DNA from: Oscillospiraceae bacterium
GTDB lineage: Bacteria > Bacillota > Clostridia > Oscillospirales > Oscillospiraceae
Reading direction: 5' to 3'
NCBI GenBank assembly: GCA_017429325.1
Contig: JAFRPC010000035.1
Span: 1 to 43,572 of the forward strand
DNA length: 43,572 nucleotides
The position numbers were made by a program, and so were the translations under genes. Positions 32,647 to 40,353 of the stretch are shown in pieces. The notes under the pieces are model-generated. The model was not told the DNA's origin. It searched no databases and saw only the letters and a program-made list of their open reading frames with translations. The stretch's first letter is position 1; every line of letters starts with the position of its first letter.

Positions 32647-34920
32647 ATGGACAAACAGACGGTTTTGCGGGAACGCTTTGGGTTTCGTTCCTTCCGGGAC
32701 GGGCAGGAGGCGCTGATCGACGCGATCCTGGCCGGGCGGGACGCCTTTGGGGTCATGCCGACCGGCGGCGGAAAAAGCTTGTGCTATCAGCTCTCGGCGC
32801 TCCTGCTGGAAGGACTGACATTGGTGATCTCCCCGCTGATCTCGCTGATGAAGGACCAGGTGGCGGCGTTGAAGGAGGCGGGGATCCCCGCGGCCTTTCT
32901 CAACTCCTCCCTGACGGCTGGACAGCAGCGGGAGGTACTGCGCCGGGCGGAGGCTGGGGCCTACCGCCTGATTTATGTCACCCCGGAGCGGCTCATGACC
33001 GAGGGCTTTCTCTCCTTTGCCGCCGGGCAAAAGCTCTCCCTGCTGGCCGTAGACGAGGCCCACTGTGTCAGCCAATGGGGACAGGACTTCCGGCCAAACT
33101 ATCTGGACATTCCTGCGTTTGTGCGCCGCCTGCAGCGTCGTCCCGTCATCGCAGCCTTTACGGCTACGGCCACTGCGGAGGTGGGGGACGACGTTGTGCG
33201 GCTATTGGGGCTGCGGGAGCCCTGCCGGGTCGTTACGGGCTTCGACCGCCCCAATCTGTTCTTTGACGTGCGCCGGGAGCGGGACAAGCTCGCCTGGCTC
33301 AAGAACTATCTTCTGGCGCACCGGGACAGGAGCGGGATCGTCTACTGCGCCACCCGGAAGACTGTGGAGCAGGTCTGCGAAAAACTGCGGGCAGCCGGTT
33401 TTGCCGCGACCCGCTACCATGCGGGCCTGGATGAGGCCGAACGCCGGGAGAACCAGGAGGACTTCGCCTTTGACCGCGCCGCGGTCATGGTGGCGACCAA
33501 CGCCTTCGGCCTGGGGATCGACAAATCCAACGTGAGCTTCGTGATCCACTACAACATGCCGAAGAACATCGAGAGCTACTATCAGGAGGCCGGACGCGCC
33601 GGACGGGACGGAGCTCCCGCGGACTGTATTCTGCTGTTTTCCGCCGGAGACGTGATCACGGCGAAGTACCTGATCGAGAACGGCAGTGACCGCGACCAGC
33701 TCCCGGAGGAGCTGCGGGAGGAACTGCTGCGACGGGATATGCGGCGGCTCCGGCAGATAGAGGACTACTGCAAAAGCTCTGGCTGCTATCGTGCCGCACT
33801 GCTGGATTATTTCGGCGAACCGCATCGCCCGACCTGCGCTTGCTGCGGGAATTGCCTGCAAACTGAGGAGACTCCCTCCGGCGAGACGGTGGAGGAGGAC
33901 ATCACCCTCGCCGCGCAGAAGATCCTCTCCTGCGTTCGCCGGGTGGAACGGCAGAATCGGATCGGCCTTGGCGAGACCATGATCGTATTGATTTTGGCGG
34001 GCAGCAGAGACAAGACCCTGCTGGCGCGGGAGTATGACCTGCTCTCCACCTATGGCCTGATGAAGGGCACGAACCGAAATCTGCTGCACGAATACATCCG
34101 CGCTTTGAGTAAACAAGGGTATCTGACCCGGCCGCCCGGAGAGTATGACGTGCTGCAAACCACGGAGCGGGCGGATGCCGTCCTCTTCCGCGGTGAACAG
34201 GTCCTGTGGCGTCACGCGGCTGCGGAGGAACCGCAGTCACAAAAGAAAAAGCCCGCCGCGCCCGGAAGACAGGCGGCAGCGGAGCAGAGCTTATTTGACC
34301 AGCTCCGGGCCCTGCGCACAGAACTAGCGATGCAGGCCGGCGTGCCGGCCTACGTGATCTTCCATGACGCGACGCTGCTGAAGCTCGCGGAGGCAAAGCC
34401 GGGCACGGAAGAAGAACTGCTCGCCGTTCCCGGCATCGGGGAGCAGAAGGCGGCGAAATACGGAAAGGCCGTGTTGGAGCTCATTGCCGCTTGCACGGCA
34501 AAGCAAGCGCAGAATACAAAGGCCCCCGGAAAAAACGAGGCAAAGCCGCTGCTGCGGCTTCGCCCTGACCAGCTGGCCCGGTATGCCTGCGACCCCGAGG
34601 GGATCTCCATGTCCACCTTTGCCCGCCGCCTCACCGAATTGAAGGATGCGGATCAGCCCGGCATCCTGACTGGTCGGCAGATCTCCGACCAGCTGCTGGC
34701 GGAGGGCTTGCTCACCGAGGAGCTTGCCGATACGGGCCGCCTCCGCCGCCGTCCCACCCCTGCCGGGGAAGCGGCGGGAATCATTATGACCGAACGTACA
34801 AAGGAGAACGGAGAAAGCTATGTCATGGTCACGCTGACAGAGCCAGCCCAGCGCCGCCTGATCTCCCAACTGTCGGCCAACAGCGAAGCCGATGCAATTG
34901 TACAGCCGGAGAGATTATAA
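32647..34920 (+). CDS. recQ: RecQ-family DNA helicase
   Basis: A 757-residue 3'-5' DNA helicase. Motif I is MPTGGGKSLCYQ (37-48), motif II DEAHCVSQWGQDFRP (136-150), and motif VI is in YYQEAGRAGRDG. The zinc cluster of the RQC region includes CACCGNC, and an HRDC domain follows (LRALRTELAMQAGVPAYVIF, about residues 555-620). A further 100-residue tail, with LARYACDPEGISMSTFARRL, is longer than in E. coli RecQ. GGGCAAGGAG lies before the ATG. Being downstream of the TOTE-like gene, it may serve that system rather than be the housekeeping copy. Confidence 0.92.
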   Translation: MDKQTVLRERFGFRSFRDGQEALIDAILAGRDAFGVMPTGGGKSLCYQLSALLLEGLTLVISPLISLMKDQVAALKEAGIPAAFLNSSLTAGQQREVLRRAEAGAYRLIYVTPERLMTEGFLSFAAGQKLSLLAVDEAHCVSQWGQDFRPNYLDIPAFVRRLQRRPVIAAFTATATAEVGDDVVRLLGLREPCRVVTGFDRPNLFFDVRRERDKLAWLKNYLLAHRDRSGIVYCATRKTVEQVCEKLRAAGFAATRYHAGLDEAERRENQEDFAFDRAAVMVATNAFGLGIDKSNVSFVIHYNMPKNIESYYQEAGRAGRDGAPADCILLFSAGDVITAKYLIENGSDRDQLPEELREELLRRDMRRLRQIEDYCKSSGCYRAALLDYFGEPHRPTCACCGNCLQTEETPSGETVEEDITLAAQKILSCVRRVERQNRIGLGETMIVLILAGSRDKTLLAREYDLLSTYGLMKGTNRNLLHEYIRALSKQGYLTRPPGEYDVLQTTERADAVLFRGEQVLWRHAAAEEPQSQKKKPAAPGRQAAAEQSLFDQLRALRTELAMQAGVPAYVIFHDATLLKLAEAKPGTEEELLAVPGIGEQKAAKYGKAVLELIAACTAKQAQNTKAPGKNEAKPLLRLRPDQLARYACDPEGISMSTFARRLTELKDADQPGILTGRQISDQLLAEGLLTEELADTGRLRRRPTPAGEAAGIIMTERTKENGESYVMVTLTEPAQRRLISQLSANSEADAIVQPERL

Positions 34921-35017
34921 AATCAGCACCTTGGAAATACGGATCGATTCCGGGAACAAGGGCTGATTGGGATGCAGAATATAAATATTTTCCATAATTG
35001 AGTCGTATATTATTTTA

Positions 35018-35042
35018 CCAGAATGATTGTCTGTCATTCTGG
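35018..35042. terminator. Hairpin between recQ and the LysR gene
   Basis: CCAGAATG (35018-35025) and CATTCTGG (35035-35042) pair perfectly between convergent genes. No T-run is seen. I see nothing else in the 231-base gap apart from a weak AATCAGC/GCTGATT stem at 34921-34968. Confidence 0.5.
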
Positions 35043-35151
35043 GTTCCTTCGGCGTTCTGTCTCCTATACATCTTTGCACTACCTTTAGCATTGCTGAATA
35101 CTGCTGTTCAAACCATTCCGTTTGGCATGATTTGATACAAGTTCATGAAAC

Positions 35152-36039
35152 CTACAGCGGGAACGCGACTGCGTTGCGGTAGAGGCCTTTCAGGATTGCG
35201 AGAAACGACGCAAGGCTTGGGCGTTGGTCGTCTCTGTGGCTGCAAAGGACGCAGGAAAAGTGTTCTTCACAGGCAAAGGGAATCCAGGCGAACTGGCCGC
35301 TGTGGTCGTTCAGAAAGCCCGGCGCGAGACAGACGCCGCGGCCGGCGGCCACGTTGGTCAGGGTGGTGTCGTGGTCGGCGCTGTTGAAGTAATCGACCCG
35401 GCCGCTGCCGATCAGCCGGTGCTGAACCGCCCGCAGCGCCGGAGGGGATCCGCCGCCCACCATCAGGGTCCTGCCGTAGAGATCCGCCTCCGTGATCCGG
35501 TTTTTCGCGGCAAGCGGGTCCTCCCGCTGGGCGATCAGGTAGATTCGGCTTTCAAACAGCTCGTGGACCCGGATGCCGGGGATCTGCCTGGTCTGCTCCT
35601 TCAACGCAAACAGCAGGTCCGTCTCATTTTTCAGGAAGCCCTCGATCCCGTTTTCATACTCGAACTTCGGGACAATCTGCACCTCGGGGAACTGCCCGGC
35701 AAAGAGCCGCATGGCCTCCGGCAGAAAGAAGAGGGCCTGGCGGACCATCATGCTGACGGAAATGCTGTCCCGATATTTCGCGCTGAAATTCTGCCCCTGT
35801 TCGACGGCGCGTTTCAGATCCTCCCGCATTCCGGACAGAAAGCTCACAAACTGCGCCCCGGCAGGGGTCAGGGCCGCGCCCTTGCCGCTGCGGGTGAAGA
35901 TCGGGAAGCCCACCTCGTCCTCCAGCAGCTTGATCTGATAGGTCAGGGTCGGCTGGCTCACAAACTGGTTCTCCGCGGCACGGGTGAAATTCAGCGTTCT
36001 CGCCAGCTCGATGCAGTAATCCATTTGTTTCGTCGTCAT
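35152..36039 (-). CDS. LysR-family transcription regulator
   Basis: 295 residues. The N-terminal winged helix (MDYCIELARTLNFTRAAENQ, FVSQPTLTYQIKLLEDEVG) is the LysR signature; the effector-binding domain follows (about 90-290). The ATG at 36039 has GGAGGA just upstream. It is divergent from the flavodoxin operon, the usual arrangement for a LysR protein controlling its neighbours. The effector is unknown; redox or quinone stress is a guess from the flavodoxins. Confidence 0.9.
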   Translation of the reverse strand: MTTKQMDYCIELARTLNFTRAAENQFVSQPTLTYQIKLLEDEVGFPIFTRSGKGAALTPAGAQFVSFLSGMREDLKRAVEQGQNFSAKYRDSISVSMMVRQALFFLPEAMRLFAGQFPEVQIVPKFEYENGIEGFLKNETDLLFALKEQTRQIPGIRVHELFESRIYLIAQREDPLAAKNRITEADLYGRTLMVGGGSPPALRAVQHRLIGSGRVDYFNSADHDTTLTNVAAGRGVCLAPGFLNDHSGQFAWIPFACEEHFSCVLCSHRDDQRPSLASFLAILKGLYRNAVAFPL

Positions 36040-36085
36040 ATTGTCCTCCGGCGATTTAATTCTTAAATCAATTATATACATTTTC

Positions 36086-36123
36086 GATTGGACTTTGCAA
36101 GAAAAACTTGCTATAATCCAATC
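36086..36123 (+). promoter_or_regulatory. Promoter and dyad operator of the flavodoxin operon
   Basis: TTGGAC (36088-36093) and TATAAT (36112-36117) form a promoter with 18-base spacing. They lie inside a large dyad: GATTGGA...GCAAG, five A residues, CTTGC...TCCAATC. The two arms agree at about 14 of 16 positions. This is the likely LysR-binding site. Confidence 0.65.
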
Positions 36124-36151
36124 AGAAAATACAGAAACGGAGGACAACACA

Positions 36152-36673
36152 ATGTCGAAAACCCTGATTGCTTTCTTTTCCAGAGCGGACGAAAACTACT
36201 TCGGCGGTGCGATCCGCTTTGTGAAGGTGGGCAACACCGAGATCGTCTGCAATCTCATGAAGGACATGATTGATGCGGATCTGTTCAAAATCGAAATGAA
36301 GAACCCCTATTCCCCGGTCTACATGACCTGCATCGACGAGGCCAAGCGGGACCTTCGGGAGAAGGCCAGGCCCGAACTGACCCACTACCCGGACAGCATC
36401 GACGGTTACGCTACCGTGATTCTGGCCTACCCCAACTACTGGGGGACCATTCCCATGGCGGTGGCCACCTTCCTGGAGCGCTATGACTTCACGGGCAAGA
36501 CGATCCTTCCGCTCTGCACAAACGAGGGCAGCGGCATGGGCGGCAGCGAGAAGACCATCCGCCAGTGTGCGCCGGGCGCCGAGGTGAAGAAGGGCCTTCC
36601 CATCACCGGCAGCAGCGCCACGGGCTCCGGTGAAAGCGTCCGGCGCTGGCTGACGGCCAACGGCCTGCTGTAA
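36152..36673 (+). CDS. Flavodoxin-family protein
   Basis: 173 residues, an alpha/beta flavodoxin fold. The start MSKTLIAFFSRADENYFGG is an FMN phosphate-loop variant. AYPNYWGTIPMAVATFLERY and the end-loop THEG-like CTNEGSGMGGSE match the flavodoxin_4 type seen in clostridial redox operons. The ATG follows GGAGG; the frame is open further up but without a ribosome site. It probably carries electrons or reduces quinones. Confidence 0.88.
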   Translation: MSKTLIAFFSRADENYFGGAIRFVKVGNTEIVCNLMKDMIDADLFKIEMKNPYSPVYMTCIDEAKRDLREKARPELTHYPDSIDGYATVILAYPNYWGTIPMAVATFLERYDFTGKTILPLCTNEGSGMGGSEKTIRQCAPGAEVKKGLPITGSSATGSGESVRRWLTANGLL

Positions 36674-36685
36674 AGGGGATTTCCG

Positions 36686-37270
36686 ATGGAGTACGAAAAG
36701 GGCTACGTCTACCGGCTGATGGATCAGGGCGGCCCCACCGACAACCGGGAGCCCTATTTCAAGGAGGCCGTGGAGGAAATGATGCGGGCCAGAACGCTCT
36801 GTGCCAAGGCCAACGCGACTTTGCCGGACGATCCGAGCTACGTGCGTTATCTGGAGGAGCTGTTCGGAAGACCGCTGGATGACGTCCGCATCCTCACGCC
36901 GTTCCTCTGCGATTTCGGCAACCGGGTGAAGCTTGGCAAGGGCGTGTTTCTCAATCACTCCGCCATCCTTTCCGCCTCCGGCGGGATCGAATTCGAGGAC
37001 GGCGTCATGTCTGCGCCGGGGCTGCGGATCGCCACGATTAACCACGACATGAACGAGCGCCACACCAAATACACCTACGGAAAAGTGCTTGTGAAGAAGA
37101 ACGCCTGGCTGGGCATGAACGTCACGATCTGCCCCGGCGTGACCATCGGCGAATATGCCGTGGTTGCTGCCGGCGCCGTGGTGACAAAGGACGTGCCGGA
37201 CTACGCCGTTGTCGGCGGCGTTCCGGCAAAGGTCATCCGTTTCCAGAACCCGGAGGAGCAAAAAGAATGA
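36686..37270 (+). CDS. Sugar O-acetyltransferase (Maa/LacA family)
   Basis: A 194-residue left-handed beta-helix acetyltransferase. N-terminal features of maltose/galactoside acetyltransferases (KEAVEEMMRARTLCAKAN) precede hexapeptide repeats (VTIGEYAVVAAGAVVTKDVP). The catalytic His is in IATINHDMNERH. It transfers acetyl from acetyl-CoA to a sugar hydroxyl. It overlaps the next gene by four bases (ATGA), so the operon is tightly coupled. Confidence 0.88.
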   Translation: MEYEKGYVYRLMDQGGPTDNREPYFKEAVEEMMRARTLCAKANATLPDDPSYVRYLEELFGRPLDDVRILTPFLCDFGNRVKLGKGVFLNHSAILSASGGIEFEDGVMSAPGLRIATINHDMNERHTKYTYGKVLVKKNAWLGMNVTICPGVTIGEYAVVAAGAVVTKDVPDYAVVGGVPAKVIRFQNPEEQKE

Positions 37271-37638
37271 CGGACGACCGGGAGCTGATCCGGGAAATGT
37301 ACCGGAGGTACTGGCGCTGCATGATCGAGAAGGACGCGGACGGCCTGCGCAGCCTGATGGCAGAGGACTATTCTCTGCTTCACATGACCGGAGTAAGGCA
37401 ATCGGCTGACGTGTTTTTGAAGGGGCTAATGGACGGCACCTTCAACTACTACGCGGCGGACCATGACAGCATCGAGGTCGCTCTGAACGGGAACAGCGCG
37501 CTTATGATCGGCAGAAGCCGGGTGACAGCCGCCGTCTATGGGGGCAGAAAGCACAGCTGGCGGCTGCAGGGGGATTTTACCCTGCGCAAAGAAAACGGGA
37601 CCTGGAAATTCACCGGGTCCAGAGCATCTACATATTAA
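37267..37638 (+). CDS. NTF2-like (SnoaL/DUF4440-type) protein
   Basis: 123 residues with a helix-helix-cone pattern: IREMYRRYWRCMIEKDADGL, LMAEDYSLLHMTG, and late beta strands ending WRLQGDFTLRKENGTWKFTG. NTF2-like proteins of this size bind small hydrophobic molecules or catalyse isomerisations. No catalytic residues can be assigned. It overlaps the acetyltransferase gene by four bases. Confidence 0.8.
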   Translation: MTDDRELIREMYRRYWRCMIEKDADGLRSLMAEDYSLLHMTGVRQSADVFLKGLMDGTFNYYAADHDSIEVALNGNSALMIGRSRVTAAVYGGRKHSWRLQGDFTLRKENGTWKFTGSRASTY

Positions 37639-37646
37639 GGAGTAAC

Positions 37647-38396
37647 ATGCAGATGAAAAAGACTACAACCGTCCTTGCAATCCTGCTGTGCGCCGTGCTG
37701 CTGGTTTCCCTTGCGGCCTGCGACGATGCCGGCAGCGCCGGTAAGACCTCCGGCCCGACCGGGAGCACCGCCGGCAGGGAATCATCGCCGGAGCCAAAGC
37801 AGACCGAACCGGAATCGGAACCGGGGGAAGCAGCGGAACCTGCTTCAGCGCCGCCGGAACCGGCCGCTTCCGACAGTACCATTCTGGTCGTCTACTTTTC
37901 CAGAACCGGTGAGCAGTACACCGTCGGCGTCATCGACAAAGGGAACACTGCGATTGTGGCGGAAATGATCGCGGAACAGACCGGCGCGGATCTCTTTGAG
38001 GTGATCCCTGCGGATGACCATTATCCCATGACCTATGACGAACTGACGGACGTGGCAAAGCGGGAACAAAACGAGAACGCAAGACCCGCCTATGCGGGAA
38101 GTCTGCCGGATTTGTCCCGGTATGACACCGTCTTCATCGGGTCCCCTGTCTGGTGGGGCGACTGGCCCATGATCCTGTATACGGTATTTGAGAACAACGA
38201 TTTCTCCGGAAAGAAGCTGATTCCGTTCTCTACGCACGAGGGAAGCGGACTTGCCGGCTTTGATTGCAAGCTTGCTACCGCCTGCCCCGATTCGGAGATT
38301 CTGGACGGCCTGGCGGTCAGAGGAAACGACACGCAAAATCAGCAGGAGCAGGTCAGAGACTCCGTGAACGACTGGCTGGCCGGACTCGGCTATTGA
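37647..38396 (+). CDS. Flavodoxin-domain lipoprotein
   Basis: 249 residues. A lipoprotein signal peptide ends in the lipobox LAAC (Cys about residue 25), followed by a Ser/Pro/Glu linker and then a flavodoxin domain (STILVVYFSRTGEQYTVGVI, SPVWWGDWPMILYTVFENND, FSTHEGSGLAG). It would be anchored outside the membrane, an unusual place for a flavodoxin, and may act in extracytoplasmic electron transfer. AAGGAG precedes two possible ATGs, six bases apart; the first is used here. Confidence 0.85.
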   Translation: MQMKKTTTVLAILLCAVLLVSLAACDDAGSAGKTSGPTGSTAGRESSPEPKQTEPESEPGEAAEPASAPPEPAASDSTILVVYFSRTGEQYTVGVIDKGNTAIVAEMIAEQTGADLFEVIPADDHYPMTYDELTDVAKREQNENARPAYAGSLPDLSRYDTVFIGSPVWWGDWPMILYTVFENNDFSGKKLIPFSTHEGSGLAGFDCKLATACPDSEILDGLAVRGNDTQNQQEQVRDSVNDWLAGLGY

Positions 38397-38407
38397 CCTC
38401 CGGAATC

Positions 38408-38446
38408 AGGAGAGGTTTTGGATCAAATTGAGCCAAAACCTCTCCT
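38408..38446 (+). terminator. Terminator of the flavodoxin operon
   Basis: AGGAGAGGTTTTGG (38408-38421) and CCAAAACCTCTCCT (38433-38446) pair perfectly over 14 bases. Only a weak T-rich tail follows. Confidence 0.75.
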
Positions 38447-38489
38447 GTCGTTATGTTGCGCTCAAACAGGCGCGGAAAACGATGTGGCG

Positions 38490-38600
38490 ATCTGCTCCTG
38501 AAAGCGCTCCGCGGGGAGCAGATTCTTCTTGAAATCCAGCCTCTGATTTCCACCAAAATCGGTGGTGTGGGGGTTCGATTCCCTCCACTGCGTAAAAATC
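38490..38600 (+). other. Structured, degenerate tRNA-like sequence
   Basis: ATCTGCTCC/GGAGCAGAT form a stem (38490-38523). Further on, CCACC/GGTGG and a T-arm-like GGGGGTTCGATTCCCTC (about 38570-38586) resemble the 3' half of a tRNA, but no anticodon stem of normal size and no CCA follow. It may be a decayed attachment site. It is not a functional tRNA. Confidence 0.35.
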
Positions 38601-38653
38601 GGGGTTTGGCATCTACGGAAAAACCTTGTACTTTTTGCCCCCCCTGAGTGCCA

Positions 38654-38680
38654 AAAAACCCAGGAAATTCCTGGGTTTTT
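38654..38680. terminator. Bidirectional terminator
   Basis: AAAAACCCAGGAA (38654-38666) and TTCCTGGGTTTTT (38668-38680) pair perfectly around one base, with A and T tracts on either side. It lies next to the tRNA-Leu fragment and would end its transcript in the minus direction. Confidence 0.85.
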
Positions 38681-38710
38681 CGGGTGTGTATCTTTTTTGC
38701 ACTACCTTTC

Positions 38711-38767
38711 TGGTGCCGGTGGTGGGACTCGAACCCACACGCCATCGCTGGCAACGGATTTTGAGTG
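38711..38767 (-). pseudogene. 3' fragment of tRNA-Leu (CAA), old attachment site
   Basis: On the minus strand the sequence runs from an anticodon loop CTCAAAA through a variable arm (TGCC/GGCG), the T-arm GTGGG-TTCGAGT-CCCAC and the acceptor CACCGGC to ACCA. The 5' half, with GCCGGTG, is absent. A tRNA cut at the anticodon loop is the usual product of tyrosine-integrase insertion. No integrase remains in the window nearby. Confidence 0.85.
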
Positions 38768-38807
38768 ATACAAGAAATCCTGATTTTGACGGAACCTGAA
38801 CCCCGTT

Positions 38808-38991
38808 GGAGGTCGCAGAGGAAGATCGAGAGTCCCACGTTTTCGGGTAAAATCGGCTCCAAACGGTCAAAAATCCTTGTCACGCCTGCTGTTGCGAGGT
38901 CTCAGCCTTTGCTGGATCGAAAATCGGAAATCGGAGGTCGATCGGAGGTCGATTTCAAAACAGCAAACGCAACGACGCCATCCCGAGGTCG
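38808..38991 (+). repeat. Repeated GAGGTCG motifs beside the tRNA-Leu fragment
   Basis: GGAGGTCG occurs at 38808-38815, 38933-38940 and 38944-38951, and GAGGTCG at 38985-38991, with a related GAGGTCT near 38896. Short direct repeats next to an attachment core resemble the arm-type binding sites of integrases or excisionases. No gene is seen between 38768 and 39119. Confidence 0.6.
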
Positions 38992-39119
38992 AAAACAAAT
39001 ACAAAAATAATACGAATAAAACTGAAACAGCTTGTCGGATCATCTGCCGTCGGAAAACAATCCGCTTTGTAGCGGCGCACAGTGTGCCATCTGCATAGCC
39101 TTGAAAAAGGAGAACGATC

Positions 39120-39362
39120 ATGACAAAAAAAGATTTAGAAAAACGGTTTGAAGGCTTTCCGGACGTGGTGAATCTCACCGAGCTGCGGGCCATGATGGGC
39201 GGCATCGGGGAGTCCCCGGTGCGAAAGCTCCTGCGGTCAAACCGCATCGAGCACTTCTATATAAACACGACCTACTTCATCCCCAAGGAGAAGGTCATCG
39301 ACTACCTGCTCAGTCCCCACTACGCACAATATCGCCTCAAGCTCAAGCACTGGGTCAAATAA
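39120..39362 (+). CDS. Small DNA-binding, excisionase-like protein
   Basis: 80 residues. VVNLTELRAMMGGIGESPVRKLLRSNRIEHFYINTTYFIPKEKVIDYL is split over a helix-turn-helix and a wing, the usual plan of excisionase/MerR-like small proteins found beside integrases of clostridial conjugative elements. AAGGAG precedes the ATG. No integrase gene follows. Together with the tRNA-Leu fragment and GAGGTCG repeats it suggests the remains of an element end. Confidence 0.6.
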   Translation: MTKKDLEKRFEGFPDVVNLTELRAMMGGIGESPVRKLLRSNRIEHFYINTTYFIPKEKVIDYLLSPHYAQYRLKLKHWVK

Positions 39363-39420
39363 CGCGCTCCTGGGCGGCGGAATCCTCCGCTGCCCCGCTT
39401 TTTATTCTGTCCTTGAGAGC

Positions 39421-39795
39421 TTATTCCGCACCGTATTGGAGCATGTGCGCTTTGATGGCCTCGAAGCTCCGGTCGCTGATATAGTGCTCGATCCGGCAGG
39501 CGTCCTCGGTGGCGGTGGCCTCGTCGACGCCGAGGTTCATGAGAAGTCTGGAGAGAACGGTATGCCGCTCGTAGATCCGCTTCGCCTTTTCTTCGCCGGC
39601 CTCCGTGAGCTTCAGTTCGCCCGTCTCGTCCATCAAAAGCAGGCCGTCCTTTCTCAGCAGGCCCACAGCCCGGCTGACGGATGGCTTGGAGTAGCCCATC
39701 TCCTCGGCAACGTCGACGCTGCGGACGCTGTTTGATTTTTGAGAAAGCACGTAGATCGTTTCCAGGTACATTTCGCCGGATTCCAGCAATGCCAT
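39421..39795 (-). CDS. DtxR-family iron-dependent repressor (short form)
   Basis: 124 residues, similar in length to MntR and without the SH3-like third domain of DtxR. A winged helix (SVDVAEEMGYSKPSVSRAV) is followed by dimerisation helices. Metal ligands can be matched by alignment: Met9 (EMYLETIY), Cys100, Glu103 and His104 (ACRIEHYISD). This Met/Cys/Glu/His set is that of DtxR and points to Fe2+, whereas MntR has Asp in the first position. It is divergent from the feo operon, which it probably represses when iron is plentiful. Confidence 0.88.
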   Translation of the reverse strand: MALLESGEMYLETIYVLSQKSNSVRSVDVAEEMGYSKPSVSRAVGLLRKDGLLLMDETGELKLTEAGEEKAKRIYERHTVLSRLLMNLGVDEATATEDACRIEHYISDRSFEAIKAHMLQYGAE

Positions 39796-39877
39796 TGCGA
39801 ACGCCTCCCTCTTCTGTTTCTCTTACCTTACCACAATTTTCCCCGTAAATCAACGATAAAAATTTTTTCATTTCCAC

Positions 39878-39906
39878 TTGACAAATAAGCGGGCGCTAAC
39901 TATAAT
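39878..39906 (+). promoter_or_regulatory. Promoter of the feo operon
   Basis: TTGACA (39878-39883) and TATAAT (39901-39906) are 17 bases apart, a perfect sigma-A consensus. GCGCTAAC sits just upstream of the -10 element. Confidence 0.9.
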
Positions 39907-39912
39907 ATAGTC

Positions 39913-39930
39913 GGTTAGGAAGCGCTAACC
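39913..39930. promoter_or_regulatory. Putative DtxR operator 1
   Basis: GGTTAG-N6-CTAACC, a perfect inverted repeat just downstream of the -10 element. Bound repressor would block the feo promoter. Confidence 0.7.
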
Positions 39931-39946
39931 GTTTTTCAAGCCCCGT

Positions 39947-39964
39947 GATTAGCGGTGGCTAATC
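39947..39964. promoter_or_regulatory. Putative DtxR operator 2
   Basis: GATTAG-N6-CTAATC, the same TTAG-N6-CTAA geometry as operator 1, 34 bases further into the feo leader. Confidence 0.6.
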
Positions 39965-40057
39965 GCGCTGAGAACGAGATGGGCCGATATGGGCATACTT
40001 GCGAGACTCTTCGAGTTCGGCCCCTATGAACAAATTCCTGAAGATCGGAGGGAGAAT

Positions 40058-40270
40058 ATGATGCCTCTTACGTTTGCGGACGTCGGGCAGACCCAGATCA
40101 TCAAGCGGATCGGCGGCAGCCCGGAGGTCAAAAAGCATTTGGAGGATCTCGGCTTCCACGTTGGCGGCGAGATCAGCGTAGTCAACGCGATCGGAGGCAA
40201 CTTGATCGTGAACGTCAAGGAATGCCGTGTCGCCGTCAGCAGGGAGCTGGCGAACAAGATCATGATTTAG
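40058..40270 (+). CDS. feoA: FeoA-domain protein, first copy
   Basis: A 70-residue SH3-like FeoA protein (MMPLTFADVGQTQIIKRIGG, VKKHLEDLGFHVGGEISVV, VNVKECRVAVSRELANKIMI). FeoA is a small cytoplasmic partner that stimulates FeoB. The ATG at 40058 is chosen because GGAGG lies six bases upstream; a second ATG follows directly. The frame is open upstream to 39989, but that part does not resemble FeoA. Confidence 0.9.
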   Translation: MMPLTFADVGQTQIIKRIGGSPEVKKHLEDLGFHVGGEISVVNAIGGNLIVNVKECRVAVSRELANKIMI

Positions 40271-40353
40271 GTGCTTTGCGCCATGACTGATGCAGGCATC
40301 GCATCATGGCCGCTGAGGTCAGCGGCCACTACAATGAAAAGGAGGAACGCACA

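Noticed and set aside
38551-38600. A complete tRNA gene
   Set aside because: A T-arm-like sequence is present, but no proper anticodon arm, acceptor pairing or CCA can be built.
35073-38709. TTTGCACTACCTTT at 35073-35086 and 38696-38709 as boundaries of a mobile segment
   Set aside because: A 14-base exact match in a 43-kb window is expected by chance, and no recombinase accompanies it.
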